Positions 1 through 11,585 of a stretch of 64,000 nucleotides of DNA are shown here, piece by piece. Numbering within the stretch: position 1 is the stretch's first letter; each line of letters starts with the position of its first letter. Made by a program: the position numbers and the translations under genes. The stretch is from Portulaca oleracea (taxonomy: Eukaryota; Streptophyta; Magnoliopsida; Caryophyllales; Portulacaceae), in the NCBI GenBank assembly GCA_029582165.1, contig CM055877.1, forward strand, positions 28,850,241 through 28,914,240, read 5' to 3'. The notes under the pieces are model-generated. The model made no database searches. It was not told the origin of the DNA and was given only the letters and a program-made list of their open reading frames with translations.

Positions 1-1106
1 GGAATCTCGATCGAGTGAGGCAATCAAGGTTGATGTTTATGATCAAGCGATTCACGGAGTATATGATAAGATTGCCTACATTGAGATAAGCTATTTAATT
101 TTTTTTGAAAAAGATCGGCACTTTGTTAAGTGGCATAGTTATCTTGATATGAATTAGATTAATTCAAAGATTCAAAATATGTTGTTTATTCATATGCCTC
201 GTTAAATTGTTATTTATAAGCTCTGAAGAAAATAGTTTATTAAGGTGTTCTACGAGTACCTTTTTTTTTTTTTTTTTTTGCTTTTACTCCTAATGCCAGG
301 ATGTTTAGTATGTGAATGAATCATTGTCAAGTAAATCACAAAGTGCTACAGTGAGTTTATGAGTTGTCTTGTTGAATATAAAACATTATAATTGTTTGAT
401 TAAGTTTATCATGGTTATTTACATTTGAGTACTTGACATTATCAAATTGTTAATATGATTTTCAAGTGTAATAAGATAAACCATAATGAATAATTCTCCA
501 AACTAACGAATCAAACATTCAAATTCATTTATTGAATTCAAGCCATTAATTGGAATTCAAACCTCAACAATCCATATTTAATTATTCAGTGTTTGAATGC
601 ACTCATTGAAGCAGAGCCTTGTATGTTGTTTCGATTTTAGGGTTTGTTTTCAACGCTTGAATTTGGTTTCGAGGTTGAGTTTGTTAGGGTTTTTGATAAC
701 TCTAGGGATGTTGAGGAGGTAGGAGTCACATAAAGATATCTTTTGTGAGAATCCTCCCTGTAGAAACGGTAGAAAAATGAGTGCATCAAAGGTTTTGACT
801 AATGGAGTAGGAAATTATGTCAGGAGTACCGAAAAAACAGTGCTAGGTGAAACAACTAGCGGTAATCTAATTCTAGCGAGGTTTTGATAAGAGAGAGGGG
901 GAGACAGAATGTATCAGTGACATGCTGTATTAAGGGCAACCAGGTCAATTAAAACTCCCTCTTATGAATTCTCCTAATTGGCTTCCTAATCAAGGGTAAA
1001 CAATTTATCTCGACAAACACTCACCTACTCTTACTCCCCTCTACCCTTATGAAGTCATACCCTTGTTTATTATCACATCCAAGCAAAATGCTAAGCTATT
1101 TGCCTG
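1..1106. other. Host intergenic DNA, no gene seen
   Basis: AT-rich sequence without a coding region I can support. It has a poly-T run near 261-279. The stretch at about 632-664 is nearly identical to 23812-23844, which lies at the other side of the LINE remnant. No promoter or RNA gene is recognisable. Confidence 0.5.
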
Positions 1107-1484
1107 CTAACAACAACAATAACAACAACAATAACGATCCTTGTTATAGTCCCGCTGACGTGGGGTTTGAGGAGATCCAGATGTAGGTAGTCTTCCCCCC
1201 ATGCACAAGAGTACATGAAGAGACCGATTCTAGCGGTTCTGTAGGAGAAATTTTGAAAACCGAAAGGGGAACGACGGAAAGAAGTGAGTCATAAACTGAA
1301 GGGGGGATATAAAGATTCAAATATGTTTGCTCTTAGCGGGATGCAATTGCACAATGTAGTAAGACTTTCCTGAAAAAACATATGCAAGGAAAACACAAGA
1401 TAGTACACAAAAAATCAAAACACCACGTCCATTCGATAACCTTTCATTCACTTACAGGACTACCTTAATCCTAGCCTTTCACAT
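1107..1484 (-). mobile_element. LINE 3' end (TTG-tailed), left part of a split copy
   Basis: Read on the minus strand, this segment holds the last few codons of a non-LTR retrotransposon ORF2, a 3' UTR, and a TTG-rich tail at about 1110-1134. Plant LINEs and TS-type SINEs with TTG tails have this kind of end. The ORF2 codons just upstream lie at 23585-23805, on the far side of the Athila-type element. The large element therefore inserted into the end of this LINE. At the junction the last residues run into a TGA where the family usually has a tryptophan, so the copy was probably already dead. The clade (RTE-like) is inferred from the C-terminal peptide pattern, not from a search. Confidence 0.6.
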
Positions 1485-3175
1485 TGTTTAGTCCCAATTT
1501 AGGGGCTAAATACCACTCATTTACGCTCAAGTCTATTGCCGTTCCCTGATAAAATGGTTATTTATTACGTGTTTTATGATTTTTAGGTATTAAGTTTGGA
1601 GAATAAGAAAAGGGGGCGAAGTTGCGGAAAAAGGCGATAACTCGGTCATCCCGAGACCTTTGGAGCCGATTTGATGCCGTGGTGAAGACCCGGGAAGCAA
1701 GGGAGACCAGCCGTGCGTAAAGGAGAGGGATTTCGGGCCAAAAGGCTAAGTATCGGGGCATCCAGGCTCGTAGCGTTCGCTACAACAGCTGTAGCGATTG
1801 CTACGCCCCCATACTTAGATGGAAGATCACTTGAAGAGCGTAGCAGTCGCTATGCCTATTGTAGCGATCGTTACGAGCCCAGGCAGAAGGTTCTGCCTAA
1901 GGCCGTAGCAGTCGCTACCCCATTCATAGCGCCCGCTACGATGAAGCTCTGATTTTCAAAGTTTTCCTGCTGACGGTCGTAGCGTTCGCTACACCCTCCG
2001 TAGCGTTCGCTACGGATGATTGACAGTCGCGGCCTTTGGGCATAGCGGACGCCTTGGAGCTGAAATGTTCGCCTGCTTTGGGTCGTAACGAACGCTACGA
2101 TGTCCGTAGCGTTCGCGACGACCTTATTTCCTGCATAATTTTCGGCCAAAACGACTGTGTTCTGGCCCTTCTTCCCCTTTGTTTAATTAGCTCGTCTTGT
2201 CATTTCAAAAGGGAGGTTTTTTTTCTGGAACTTTATTTTCTTTCTCTTTACATCTTCTATCTTTCAAGAGTTTTAGGATTAGCTTTTGGGGGATTAACTT
2301 CTATTTTGTTGATTAATTACTTTCTTCAATCAAGGCCAATTGCTCTTCATCATTTGGGTATTATTGCTCTTCATTTATTGCCAATTTATTGCTCATCCAT
2401 TTAGGTATAATCTCTTTTCTCCTCATTTTAATGTTTCCAAATGCTTTGTTGCTTGTGTTTAGTGTAGTTTTATGTTGTTAATCATAGTGGTTAGTTTTAA
2501 TATCCATCCTTTGAGTAGAACCATGCTAGGGTTTTATTGGTTGTATGTTGCTAATTTCTCCACCATGTCTAGAGGCTAATCTTCCTTGAGGTGAGGGGGT
2601 GATTAAGGCCTTAATGGGTTTTGGCTAAGGTGTTTATTGATTAAAGTGTGTTTTAGTTGGAGGAGTCTATTTCCACTTGGTGTCTTCTCATTAGGGGTGG
2701 CGGTTCAAGGTCCGAGAGCTCTTTGAATCGTTATACACTCAATGGGAAGCCTAGAGTGGGATAGTTAGGTCTACGCTACGAGGGTAAGCGTAGGCTTAAC
2801 TAGGAATTAACGCAATTCTCAACCCCGATGGTCCATGGTGGACATAGGGTAGTTAATTTGAATCTTCCTCGAGGGAGGAGATTCATCGTGGCCCCTTTCC
2901 CGCGTTGTTCCATGGATAAATCTAACTTTATGCGCTTTAGTCATGAAAACTCCTTGATCAAAGATTCCGTTAAGTGTCTAAAACCCCCGAACCTCTCTTT
3001 GTCTAATTATCACCTAGTTAATCTTCTTTCTAGTTTTAATTTTGTCATAATCAAAGTGATCTTTACTCTGTAATTTATTTCTTGATTCAAGGCTAAAACC
3101 GAAACAAAATACGAGAATTTAGGCCACAGGCTCCCTGAGTTCGACAATTTACACCGGCCTGCAAACCGCTGTACA
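1485..3175 (+). repeat. 5' LTR of the Athila-type element
   Basis: 1,691 bp, TG...CA, the same length as the 5' LTR of the copy at 31994-33684 and close to the 1,681 bp of the middle LTR at 19843-21523. The U3 half carries a dense cluster of GTAGCGnnCGCTAC palindromes. The last 350 bp hold a short ORF-like stretch that recurs in every copy and is not a gene. The primer-binding site begins 5 bp after the LTR end. Confidence 0.85.
1768..2118. promoter_or_regulatory. Cluster of GTAGCG(N2)CGCTAC palindromes in U3
   Basis: At least ten perfect or near-perfect copies of a short inverted repeat occur in about 350 bp, for example GTAGCGTTCGCTAC and GTAGCGATCGCTAC. The same cluster recurs in the LTRs at about 20126-20470 and 32277-32625. 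Several differences between copies are C/T or G/A changes inside CG dinucleotides, as expected from cytosine methylation. Function is unknown. Protein binding or RNA structure are both possible. Confidence 0.6.
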
Positions 3176-3180
3176 CAAAA

Positions 3181-3198
3181 TGGCGCCGTTGCCGGGGA
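3181..3198 (+). other. Primer-binding site (Athila type)
   Basis: TGGCGCCGTTGCCGGGGA lies 5 bp after the LTR end. This is the primer site known from Athila elements, where it is assigned to tRNA-Asp. The tRNA match was not checked here. Confidence 0.8.
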
Positions 3199-3323
3199 GC
3201 TAGTGCCCCTAGCTCTCCTCGTTGTTTTGTTTCTAGGTTTTTGTTTTGAATCCTTCTACCTGCTTGAGGTTTTGTGAGTCTAGGTCCTAGGATAATTTTA
3301 CGCGTCCTTGTTGTTGGTGTTGT

Positions 3324-4526
3324 ATGCAGACAAGGTCTCATAGAGATCAAGCCCCACTCGTCCCCCTCGACCCCGAGATTGAAGCTTCGGCTCGGAGAGC
3401 CCACGGTAGTACTCGTCGACGTCGTCGGGAGCAACGACAACAACAAGCCGCCATGGAAGGCCAAGGAGGCCAGGGCCAAGGAGGTGGTCAACCACAAAAC
3501 CCACCCCGTCCCTTAGCTTGGTACAATACACCCACTCCAGGGACGGGAGGCAACCCCATCGTTCTACCTGCTCTACCCAATAATGCCTTGTACGACTTCA
3601 AGGCCAACTTCGTGAACATATTTGAGCAAAACCCGTTCAATGGTTTTGACAGGGAGAGTCCCATTGACCATATCGACAAGTTCGAAGAGAGGATCGGTTA
3701 TGTCCAAATACCAGGAGTTCCGCCAAGCTACATGAAGCTTAAGTTCTTTCCATTGACTTTAGCGGGGAAAGCCAAGCTTTGGCTCAATACTTGTCCTCCT
3801 GGAACTTATGACACTTGGGAGAAGTTGAGCGGAGATTTCCTCAAGAGGTTCTACACCACCGATGAGACCCATCTTCGACGGCAAGATATCTTCAATTTTA
3901 AACAAGAGCAAGGAGAGTCACTTTTTGATGCTTGGGGACGGTACAAGAATCTTCAACGCAGAGTTCCTCATCACAACTTGGATGATTGGTTGCTCCTTAA
4001 TACCTTCTATCAAGGGCTCAATGGACATTTGAGAGAGTTGATTGATAATGCCTCGGGAAGAACTTTTCTTGGCAAGACAGCTGACGAGGCGAATGTTTTC
4101 CTTCATGAGCTAGCACAAAACTCTCCGAATTGGGGTTCGGACCGTTCGCGAAGAGGGGAAGGATCTTCATCTAGTGATGCCGTGTTGAAACACCTTGCCG
4201 ATCAAATCTCGGAGTTGAGTCAAAAGTTTGCCCTCATGGATACCTCGAGGCAAGTCAATGCCGTTCAAGAGATGCAAGGCCCTTCATCCATGCCCAATAG
4301 CAACATGGTTGAATGCAACGTTTGCAATGGGTACCACCCTAATGGTCAATGCCTAGGGTACCACGACATGGAGCAAGCCAATGCCAGCTACCCCAACAAC
4401 AACCTCTCCTATTCCAATAACCATCCCATTAGACCACAAGGAAACCCGGCATACAATGCTCGAAACCGAAGTTTCCTTCCCGGGTTTTCTAACCAACCTC
4501 AACCTCTTGTTCGCCCTCACGGCTAA
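3324..4526 (+). pseudogene. gag: Athila-type gag, C-terminally truncated
   Basis: Capsid-like protein that would package the element RNA. The ORF starts MQTRSHRDQ and is rich in Arg/Gln at the N-terminus. It has the plant retrotransposon gag core at roughly residues 110-270 (FFPLTLAGKAKLWL, then EKLSGDFLKRFY) and a CX2CX3HX4C zinc-knuckle-like motif (CNVCNGYHPNGQC) near residue 330. It ends at a TAA right at a deletion junction near 4525. In the sister copy at 33831 the same sequence continues into a Pro/Gln-rich region and protease. About 1.8 kb is therefore missing and the join to RT is out of frame. The start was chosen by comparison of the three copies. Confidence 0.8.
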
Positions 4527-5907
4527 AATTTACCCTATCGCTAATAGCGAATGGGTGAGCCCCGTGCATTGTGTACCCAAGAAGGGTGGCATGACTGTTA
4601 TTGAAAATGAGCATCAAGAATTGATTAGCACTAGAGTTGTGAATGGGTGGCGCATGTGCATTGACTATAGACAATTAAACAAGGCGACCCTCAAAGACCA
4701 TTACCCTTTGCCCTTTATTGATCAAATGCTAGAGAGACTCGCCGGTAAATCCCATTTTTGCTTTCTTGATGGCTATTCGGGATTCTTTCAAATACCCATT
4801 CACCCAAGAGACCAAGACAAAACCACATTTACTTGCCCTTTTGGCACCTTCGCATACCGGAGGATGCCCTTTGGGTTATGTAACGCGCCCGGCACCTTTC
4901 AAAGGTGCATGTCGGCTATTTTCTCGGACCATGTGGGGAGTCTTATGGAGATTTTTATGGATGATTTCAGTGTGTATGGGTATACCTTTGACCATTGTCT
5001 TGCAAATTTGGAAAAAGTGTTGATTCGTTGTCAAGATGTCAATCTAGTTCTTAACTGGGAAAAATGCCATTTTATGGTTGAGGAGGGTGTTGTCCTCGGC
5101 CATGTGATTTCAAAGCGGGGTATAGAGGTGGATAGAGCTAAAGTGGAGGTCATTGAGCGCCTACCACCCCCCCACCACTGTCAGGGGGTGCGTAGTTTTC
5201 TTGGACACGCCGGGTTTTACCGGCAATTTGTCAAAAACTTTTCGAAAATTGCTCGACCTCTCACTGAGCTTCTATGCAAGGATGCCCCTTTTGTCTTTAC
5301 TAATGAGTGTCTTGAAGCGTTTCAGAAATTGAAGGAGGCCTTGACCACCGCACCGGTAGTTCAACCACCGGACTGGAGCTTACCGTTCGATGTTATGTGC
5401 GATGCTAGCGACTATGCTGTGGGGGCATGCCTAGCACAAACCAAGGATAAGCAACCAAGGGTCATTTATTATGCAAGTCATGCCTTAGACGCCGCCCAAT
5501 GCAATTATACCACTACGGAGAAGGAGTTGTTGGCTATTGTTTTTGCATTGGACAAGTTTCGCCAATACCTTTTGATTTCCAAAGTAGTGGTGTACACCGA
5601 TCACTCAGCTTTGAAGTATCTACTAGGCAAGAAGGAGGCCAAGCCGAGGCTTATTCGTTGGTTGCTACTAATGCAAGAATTCAACATCACCATCCAGGAC
5701 AAAGCCGGTTCCAAAAACGTGGTGGCCGACCACCTTTCACGAATCCTTGTTGAATTGGAGTCCCGGCCTATCAATGATTCTTTTCCGGATGAGAAGTTTC
5801 TTGCTATCCAAGAGGAGACCCCGTGGTTCGCCGATATTATGAACTACCTTGCTTCGGATGTGGTCCCGCCCGAGCTCCATTCAAACCAAAGGAAGAAATT
5901 CTTTTGA
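4527..5907 (+). pseudogene. pol: Ty3-type reverse transcriptase and RNase H, 5'-truncated
   Basis: Copies element RNA to DNA and degrades the RNA strand. Visible RT motifs are WRMCIDYRQLNKATLKDHYP, FLDGYSGFFQIPIHP, and the catalytic FMDD box (IFMDDFSVYG, near 4955-4985). RNase H follows with FDVMCDASDYAVGACLA, the ELLAIVFAL helix, VVYTDHSALKYLL and a final ADHLSRI. The reading frame is open from the deletion junction to a TGA at 5905-5907, where the sister copy at 38190 has TGT (Cys). The N-terminal RT part and the protease are lost through the deletion after gag, so no functional polyprotein can be made from this copy. Confidence 0.85.
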
Positions 5908-6274
5908 GACGTCAAGCACTATATTTGGCACGAGCCTTACTTGTTCCGCATATGCAATGATGGCCTATATTGAAGATGCATAGCTCAGAGCGAGGTTCCG
6001 GAGATCTTAAATCATTTCCACAACAAGCCCTGTGGAGGACATGGGGGAAAGGATAAAACCGCAGCCAAGGTTCTTCAATGCGGATATTGGTGGTCGACGC
6101 TTTTTGTTCGGCCTCGTTTCGAGCCGAATTTCTTCTCTTTTATAGGGTATATTTGCTTGTTTTAACCCCTATTTATATATTAGATATAATGATTTGGTGT
6201 TTTGTAGGAAAATAAGGAGTTAGAAGAAGTTTGGGCTTAATTGAAGGTTTTTAGGGAATCCCGAGCTATTTCCC

Positions 6275-6370
6275 GAGTCAAACCAAGTCAACCCGAGCCG
6301 AGACCTGAGTCAAACCAAGTCAACCCGAGCCGAGATCCGAATCAAACCAAGTCAACCCGAGCCGAGAGCC
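6275..6370. repeat. Three tandem 32-bp repeats in the solo LTR
   Basis: Units start at 6275, 6307 and 6339 and share the core AAACCAAGTCAACCCGAGCC. The copies differ only in the first and last few bases. Confidence 0.85.
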
Positions 6371-6627
6371 GAGGTGAAACTGAAGTCGGAAATTCCATAT
6401 CAAGATTGGCGCAAACAGGGGAACGGTACAAACTTAAAGGTTTGAAATACGTGTGCCTTCACCCTTTGGGTCATAACTCCTTCGTTACAACTCCGATAGC
6501 TCTGAAATTTTGGGAGCTTAAAGTACACACCGAGAGCTTTCCATCGATATCTTACGGACCTAAAACGGAGTTCGGATGAAGAAGTTATGCGCGTTTGAAG
6601 TCGGCAGGGAAAACTGCCCAGAACGCT

Positions 6628-6735
6628 TGCTCGCCCGAGCCATCTGCTTGCTCGCCCGAGCAAGGCTTCTGGGGCAACAAAAACACCAGCCAGAATGCTT
6701 GATCGCCCGAGCCAAAGGGTGGCTCGCCCGAGCCA
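6628..6735. promoter_or_regulatory. GCTCGCCCGAGC palindromes upstream of the TATA box
   Basis: Four copies of the palindromic core CTCGCCCGAG or TCGCCCGAGC occur within 110 bp, ending about 75 bp upstream of TATAAATA at 6808. The placement parallels the palindromes of the solo LTR at 24341-25207. Confidence 0.55.
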
Positions 6736-8597
6736 CACTGTCTGCGGAGAAATTGCTGCGCGTGCTGAGAATTATCTTTAGGGTTTTGGGTTGTATTTTT
6801 CCTTCTTCTATAAATACCCACTTGTATTAATCTAAAATTATCAATTAGCCTAGGTAGTTTTAGGAGTAGATTAGATTTAATTGCTTTCTTTAATTGCTTT
6901 CTTAAATTGTTCTTCAAGTTTTCTCCATTGTTCTTCAAGCTTTCTTCAAGTTTTCTCCATTGTTCTTCAAGCTTTCTTCAAGTTTTCTTGCAATTGTTAC
7001 TAAACTCTTCTTTCAAGCATTCTCATTGAAGTTTTACAAGCTTTCTCTCTCTCTCTTCCTCTCTCTCTCTCTCTCTCTCATCTCCATTGTTGACTTGTTT
7101 TCCAAGCTTTATAGTGTTAGCCACAATCAACTCCATTTTTAGTGGGGAGGAAGGTCAAGGAACTCCAATTCTACTTACTAGTGAGAATTTGGGGGATTCT
7201 TGGTAATCCAAACCACAATTTCTTGTTTGTTCGGGGGAAATTCAAGTGTAGATTGAAGGTTTATTGAAGATTAGTCATCAAAGGTATAATTTCTTGTCTC
7301 TAATTTCATTGTTCATTCTAGATTTCCATTCCTTGCTTTAATTGCTTTATTTGATTTCATGCTTTTAATTGCTTTCTTATTTATTATCTTGTCTAGATTA
7401 GTTTATTGCTTCATTTACATAATTTATTGCTTTCCGCATTGAGAAAAACCCCTTTACACAAACCGATTATCCTTAATCAAGCCTCACACCCATCCCTGTG
7501 GACCGACAACCTAAACTTATAAAACCACAAAAATTACAACCGAACACTTTTCAAAGATGTAGAAGTTCATGTCAAAGCTTGCGATGAATGCCAAAGAGTT
7601 GGTGGTCTTTCTAGGAGAAATGAAGCACCCTTGACCTATATACTTGAATATGAGATTTTTGATGTGTGGGGTATTGATTTCATGGGCCCATTTCCTTCGT
7701 CAAGGGGGAATTAATACATTTTGGTGGCGGTAGATTACGTCTCCAAATGGGCCGAGGCAATTGCAAGCGAAAGATGTGATGCCAATACGGTCTCCAAGTT
7801 CTTCAAGAGGGTAATCTTCCCTAGGTTCGGCATCCCAAGAGTGGTCATTAGTGATAATGGGCCTCACTTTATTGAGAAGAAATTTGAGGCATTGCTCAAG
7901 AAGTATGGGGTGAATCACAAGAGAGGATTGCCCTACCACCCCCAAACTCAAGGGCAAGTGGAGATCACAAACCGGGCTATTAAGGAAATCCTTCAAAAGA
8001 CCGTTGCGTCTTCAAGAAAAGATTGAGCGGACAAACTTGATGATGCTCTATGGGCGTATAGGACGGCATTCAAGACTCCCATAGGCACCACCCCTTACCG
8101 GTTGGTCTATGGTAAGGCATGCCACTTCCCGGTGGAACTCGAATACAAAACATTTTGGGCGGTAAGGAAAGTGAATTTTGATGCAAAGGCCGCGGGGGAG
8201 AAACGGTTGTTCCAATTGGAAGAATTGGAGGAGATCCGCCAGCAAGCTTATGAGAACAATCGGATCTACAAGGAGAGGACAAAGGCTTGGCATGACAAGC
8301 ACCTCAATTACCGGAACTTCAAGGTGGGTGATCAAGTATTGTTGTACAATTCTCGCCTCCAACTCTTCCCAGGCAAATTAAAGACCAAATGGTCGGGACC
8401 CTTTGTCATTGTCAAGCTCCACCCGGGTGGAGTTGTGGAGTTGGAGAACAAGGGGGAAACTTTTAAAGTGAACTCTTCCAAGGTCAAACCATATGTCATG
8501 AGCGAAGAGTATGCGGGGACTATGGTGACTTTCCTCCCCGATACCTAATGATAAGATCCAGTCAATGGTCAAGCTAAGGACCTTAAGCAAGCGCTTC

Positions 8598-8615
8598 ATG
8601 GGAGGCAACCTATGC
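8598..8615 (+). promoter_or_regulatory. Conserved hairpin CATGGG-AGGCAA-CCTATG after pol
   Basis: A 6-bp stem with the loop AGGCAA lies about 50 bp after the integrase stop. The nested element has CTTGGG-AGGCAA-CCCAAG at 11586-11603, about 24 bp after its own coding region. Loop and position are conserved while stem bases differ and still pair. Role unknown; control of downstream ORF expression is one possibility. Confidence 0.55.
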
Positions 8616-8638
8616 TTGTAATGAGGAATTAGTTCTAG

Positions 8639-8750
8639 AAAAAAAAAAGAGAAAAAAAACAAGAGAAAAAAAGAAAATGAAAAAAAAAGAGAAAAAAAAA
8701 GGAAATCATGAGTGGGAGGAGAAGAAAAAGAAAAAAAAAAGAGGGAGGTT
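8639..8750 (+). repeat. Purine-rich tract between integrase and the env-like region
   Basis: Almost pure A/G (AAAAAAGAGAAAAAA pattern) on the plus strand. It is not adjacent to an LTR, so it is not the terminal polypurine tract. It could act as an internal plus-strand primer or be simple repeat expansion. Confidence 0.5.
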
Positions 8751-8811
8751 TGGAGGCTGTGTGTAAGATTTGAAGCATATTGGTTTTAGAAGAGATAAGT
8801 TGAAGGAGAAG

Positions 8812-10284
8812 TGATAACTGCATTTCATGACTATGTTTTTGGGGGTTTTCAATAGTGAATTAGGGATAGTTTTGAGTGTAAACCTTGATTTTTATTCCAA
8901 TTTCCCTACTACACTTGGTGTTGTTGTTTTTGATGTGAATTTGTAGGTTTTGAGGCCAAAACACCAACTTTCTCTCAACTTCAGGCAAGAATGAATATAC
9001 CACGGACCTCTACATGCCAAATCCAAACCGTTGTACAAATTTGGGACAGAAAGGAGCAAGGAATGGCCGGGCAGCAGCAACCTCGGGCAGCCCAAGGTGG
9101 TGGCCACGGTCCGTGGTGGTTCAGCTCCTTGTGCCCAACTCATTTTTTGCAAAGGAAAGAAGAAAGAAACGAAACAGTGGCAACCTCGGGCAGCCCGTGG
9201 TGATCACCACGGTCCATGTACGGACTGTACGGACCGAGGCGGTCTGCCTATGTAGAGCGGTTGTTTTCGCAAGTAGAAAAGGAAGGAAGCGACGATTTTT
9301 CAAGGGGGATTCAATTTCTATCAGTTTTCCTTCATTCTATGGCCGTCAAGGAGAGAAAAGAGAGCCCTAATACTTCCATTCTACTCCTCTTCCCCACCAT
9401 CAAGATTCAAGACCGAATCGATTCAAAAGAAACCAAGATCAAGATTCGCAAAGGAAAGGAGCGATGTTCGCGGAGAAGGTTCTACCCCGGGATCGAAAGT
9501 CTCGAGGGGTTGTATTCTTCGCAATTCTATTCTTTCTTTTCGATTTCCTTCTTAGTTTTGAGATTCAATTCTGATGATTGGAACTTGTTTTGTGTTTTCA
9601 TTGAATATGAGTGAGTAGTTTCTGTGAATTCTAGGGTTTTGCAACCCGAAACAATGTGGTTTGATTAATTGTTATTAGTTTGTGCATGAATTCTTGATTA
9701 GAATCAATAGAAGGTTGTGTTTACCATGTTTATGAGTATTCTTAAGGCCTTGGATATTTGTAAGTTTGTGATTAACCTGAGAAGTACTGAAAGGTGAATT
9801 AGGGTAATCTAACTACCAACCTGTCTACCTAGGATTGCGAAAGTTGAAAAAGGAGTAGTGAACTAGGGAATCATTAGATAACCTGACCTTTTGAGACCTT
9901 CAATTCTGTTTAACCTAAAAGGCACACGAAAGTTGTTGATTAGGTTGTTTAGAATAATTCTATTTAGCATCGAAAGGGCGATAGGATTTAGAGGTTATTG
10001 ATTCTTGATTCATTCTTGAATGTATGATTGTGCAGGCTAGGTTTTAGTAATCGAACTCGTTGTTAGGTTAGCATCTCCCTAGAAGTCTTTCTCTCTTGAT
10101 TAGAACATTAGATTAATTTTTCCTGCTTCATTAGTTTTATTTAATTGTTAAACCATTACCAAAACCCAAATCCTGATTAGCTTAGCAATCGAGATAGAGA
10201 TTAGTTTATTGTGCTGCTAAGTGAGTCCCTGTGGGATCGACCTTGACCTGCTACTACGTACACCGTGCGCTTGCGGCCCTGTCA
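8812..10284 (+). repeat. Forward LTR of the pol-less element
   Basis: 1,473 bp, TGATAAC...TGTCA. Exactly the same length as the inverted copy at 13475-14947 and very similar to it. Contains CCACGGTCCGTGG-type palindromes at about 9104-9118 and 9199-9225. ORFs of 60-130 codons in this LTR recur in the inverted copy but resemble nothing I know. Confidence 0.85.
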
Positions 10285-10291
10285 AGTTTTT

Positions 10292-10309
10292 TGGTGCCGT
10301 TGCCGGGGA
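10292..10309 (+). other. Primer-binding site of the pol-less element
   Basis: TGGTGCCGTTGCCGGGGA, 7 bp after the LTR end. It differs at one position from the Athila-type site at 3181. Confidence 0.75.
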
Positions 10310-10416
10310 CTCTGTCCCTAGCAGTCGGTAAACGAACCTCTTAGGTTGACTAAGCTGTTTTCTTTCTTTTTCTTTTCTTTTTGTCTTTGATTTTCAAAAA
10401 AAAAAAAAGAAAAAAA

Positions 10417-11562
10417 GATGGCAATTCTTGATTTTCCCCAGTTTGAGCAGGAACTATTTTGGCACTATTTTGAGCGATTACGTGCATGTCCTGTTCCACA
10501 TGGTATTGTGCATAGGAAATCGGATATTCTTGACATTGTTGCTTAGTGGATGAATAGAGAGACTCGTACTCTATTAGAGTATTTTGGTTTCCATGCTAAA
10601 ACTGTTGATGAAGCTTGGAGTTTGCTTGAGTGGCTTGCACGTGATACTCGTGATTTGAAAATTATTATTGTGCATCCTCTTTCCCCAATCTTTGTGCATC
10701 TCATGCTAGATTATGTACTCAAACCCATTGTTTGTCTCCTTGTCGTTTATGTAGTTCTTTTGACCATGATGAGTCTACATGCCCTGTTTTAGCCAAACTT
10801 GATTTTTTGACGAGGGCAATGCAAGAGCAACAAGATAAGTTGGAAGCTTGTCTAGAGAAAATAGATGAAATAGTTGACCCTTCTAAGTCATCTTTGCCAA
10901 CTGTTGTTCCTTCCCATCCTAGCTTACCTAGAGACACTATTGATGGTGTCTTTGCTTTTCAAAATGCATCCTCACCTTTTTCTCAGTCGACGGGGTTTAA
11001 GGTTAGCGTTTCCCATGGGTTTGATCCTAGGTATGATGATGATGTTTGTCATGAGTCAATTGATGTTATTGATGAGGAGACTTGTGAAGGGTTTGTGGGT
11101 GGATTAGAACCTTCAAGAAAAGAAATTGATGATGTACTCCATGCTTCTATGCTTTGTTCACTACCTTCTGTTGCCCCTAAGAACCTTGAGGAGCCCATTC
11201 CCTGTGAAAAGACCATTGATGTTCATGTTGATGTGGAATGTGTGGTTAACTCTTGTGATGTGAGTGAATTTGAGGGGACCAACAATGTTCTTGACTTGTC
11301 CCTAGGCACTTTAGAAGGGTTTCAACCCTATCTTGATCCATATTGTGAATGCCTAGAGAACTCAGCTACAAAAATCATGTGGACTACTTATTTTGATTCT
11401 TTTGATTTTTCTAGTACTTTTGACTTATTTGAGAGAGTGCAACTAACATTCTTTGCCATGAGTATTTTGTTGCTCTCTTATCTGCAGGCTTGTGAACCGC
11501 ATGCTGCGGAGTTTGACAAGCTTCTAAGGGCGTTAACCGCTTCTGAGGTAAGTTTCGTCTAG
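10417..11562 (+). pseudogene. gag: Gag-like ORF with a zinc knuckle, interrupted
   Basis: Begins MAILDFPQFEQELFWHYFER at 10417, the first ATG after the PBS. A TAG interrupts it at about 10543. The frame resumes (MNRETRTLLEYFGFH) and then shifts by one near 10740 into the frame that runs to 11562. Just after the shift lies a CX2CX4HX4C zinc knuckle (CRLCSSFDHDESTC), the nucleic-acid-binding motif of retroelement gag proteins. A coiled-coil-like stretch (LTRAMQEQQDKLEACLEKID) follows, then an acidic, Ser-rich tail without recognisable enzyme motifs. No protease follows. It is best read as a decayed gag-like protein of a non-autonomous element. A wholly different function cannot be excluded. Confidence 0.6.
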
Positions 11563-11585
11563 CTAAAGACGTTAAACTAGCGTTT

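Larger units (their letters stand above)
6105..7546 (+). mobile_element. Solo LTR of another Ty3-type family, inside integrase
   Basis: 1,442 bp with ends TGTTCGG and CCGAACA (7-bp perfect inverted ends), flanked by the perfect 5-bp duplication CTTTT at 6100-6104 and 7547-7551. A TATAAATA box lies near 6808. Upstream of it are four GCTCGCCCGAGC-type palindromes (6628-6735). The LTR holds three 32-bp repeats (6275-6370), a second repeat at 6907-6988, and a CT run near 7044-7083. There is no internal region, so this is the product of LTR-LTR recombination. Confidence 0.9.
5908..8548 (+). pseudogene. pol: Ty3-type integrase, split by a solo LTR
   Basis: Would join element DNA to the chromosome. 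The coding parts are about 5908-6099 (zinc-binding N-terminal part) and 7552-8548 (catalytic core and C-terminal domain). The CDEC half of the HHCC motif follows the insertion. Catalytic D and D lie in WGIDFMGPF and VVISDNGPHF, and the E in the QGQVEITNRAIKEI segment. The C-terminal [11 protein letters not shown]...[11 protein letters not shown] block is complete and ends at a TAA near 8546. Besides the 1.4-kb solo LTR there are in-frame stops near 5969, 7711 and 8024, so it is dead. The position after RNase H matches Ty3 order. Confidence 0.85.

Noticed and set aside
1558..3073. Several ORFs of 60-120 codons in the Athila LTR
   Set aside because: They recur as paired shadows on both strands in each LTR copy, are created by CG-rich palindromes, and match no protein family.
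8892..9614. ORFs of 60-132 codons in the LTR of the pol-less element, mirrored at 14145-14867
   Set aside because: They lie entirely in the two LTR copies, overlap on both strands, and show no recognisable domain.
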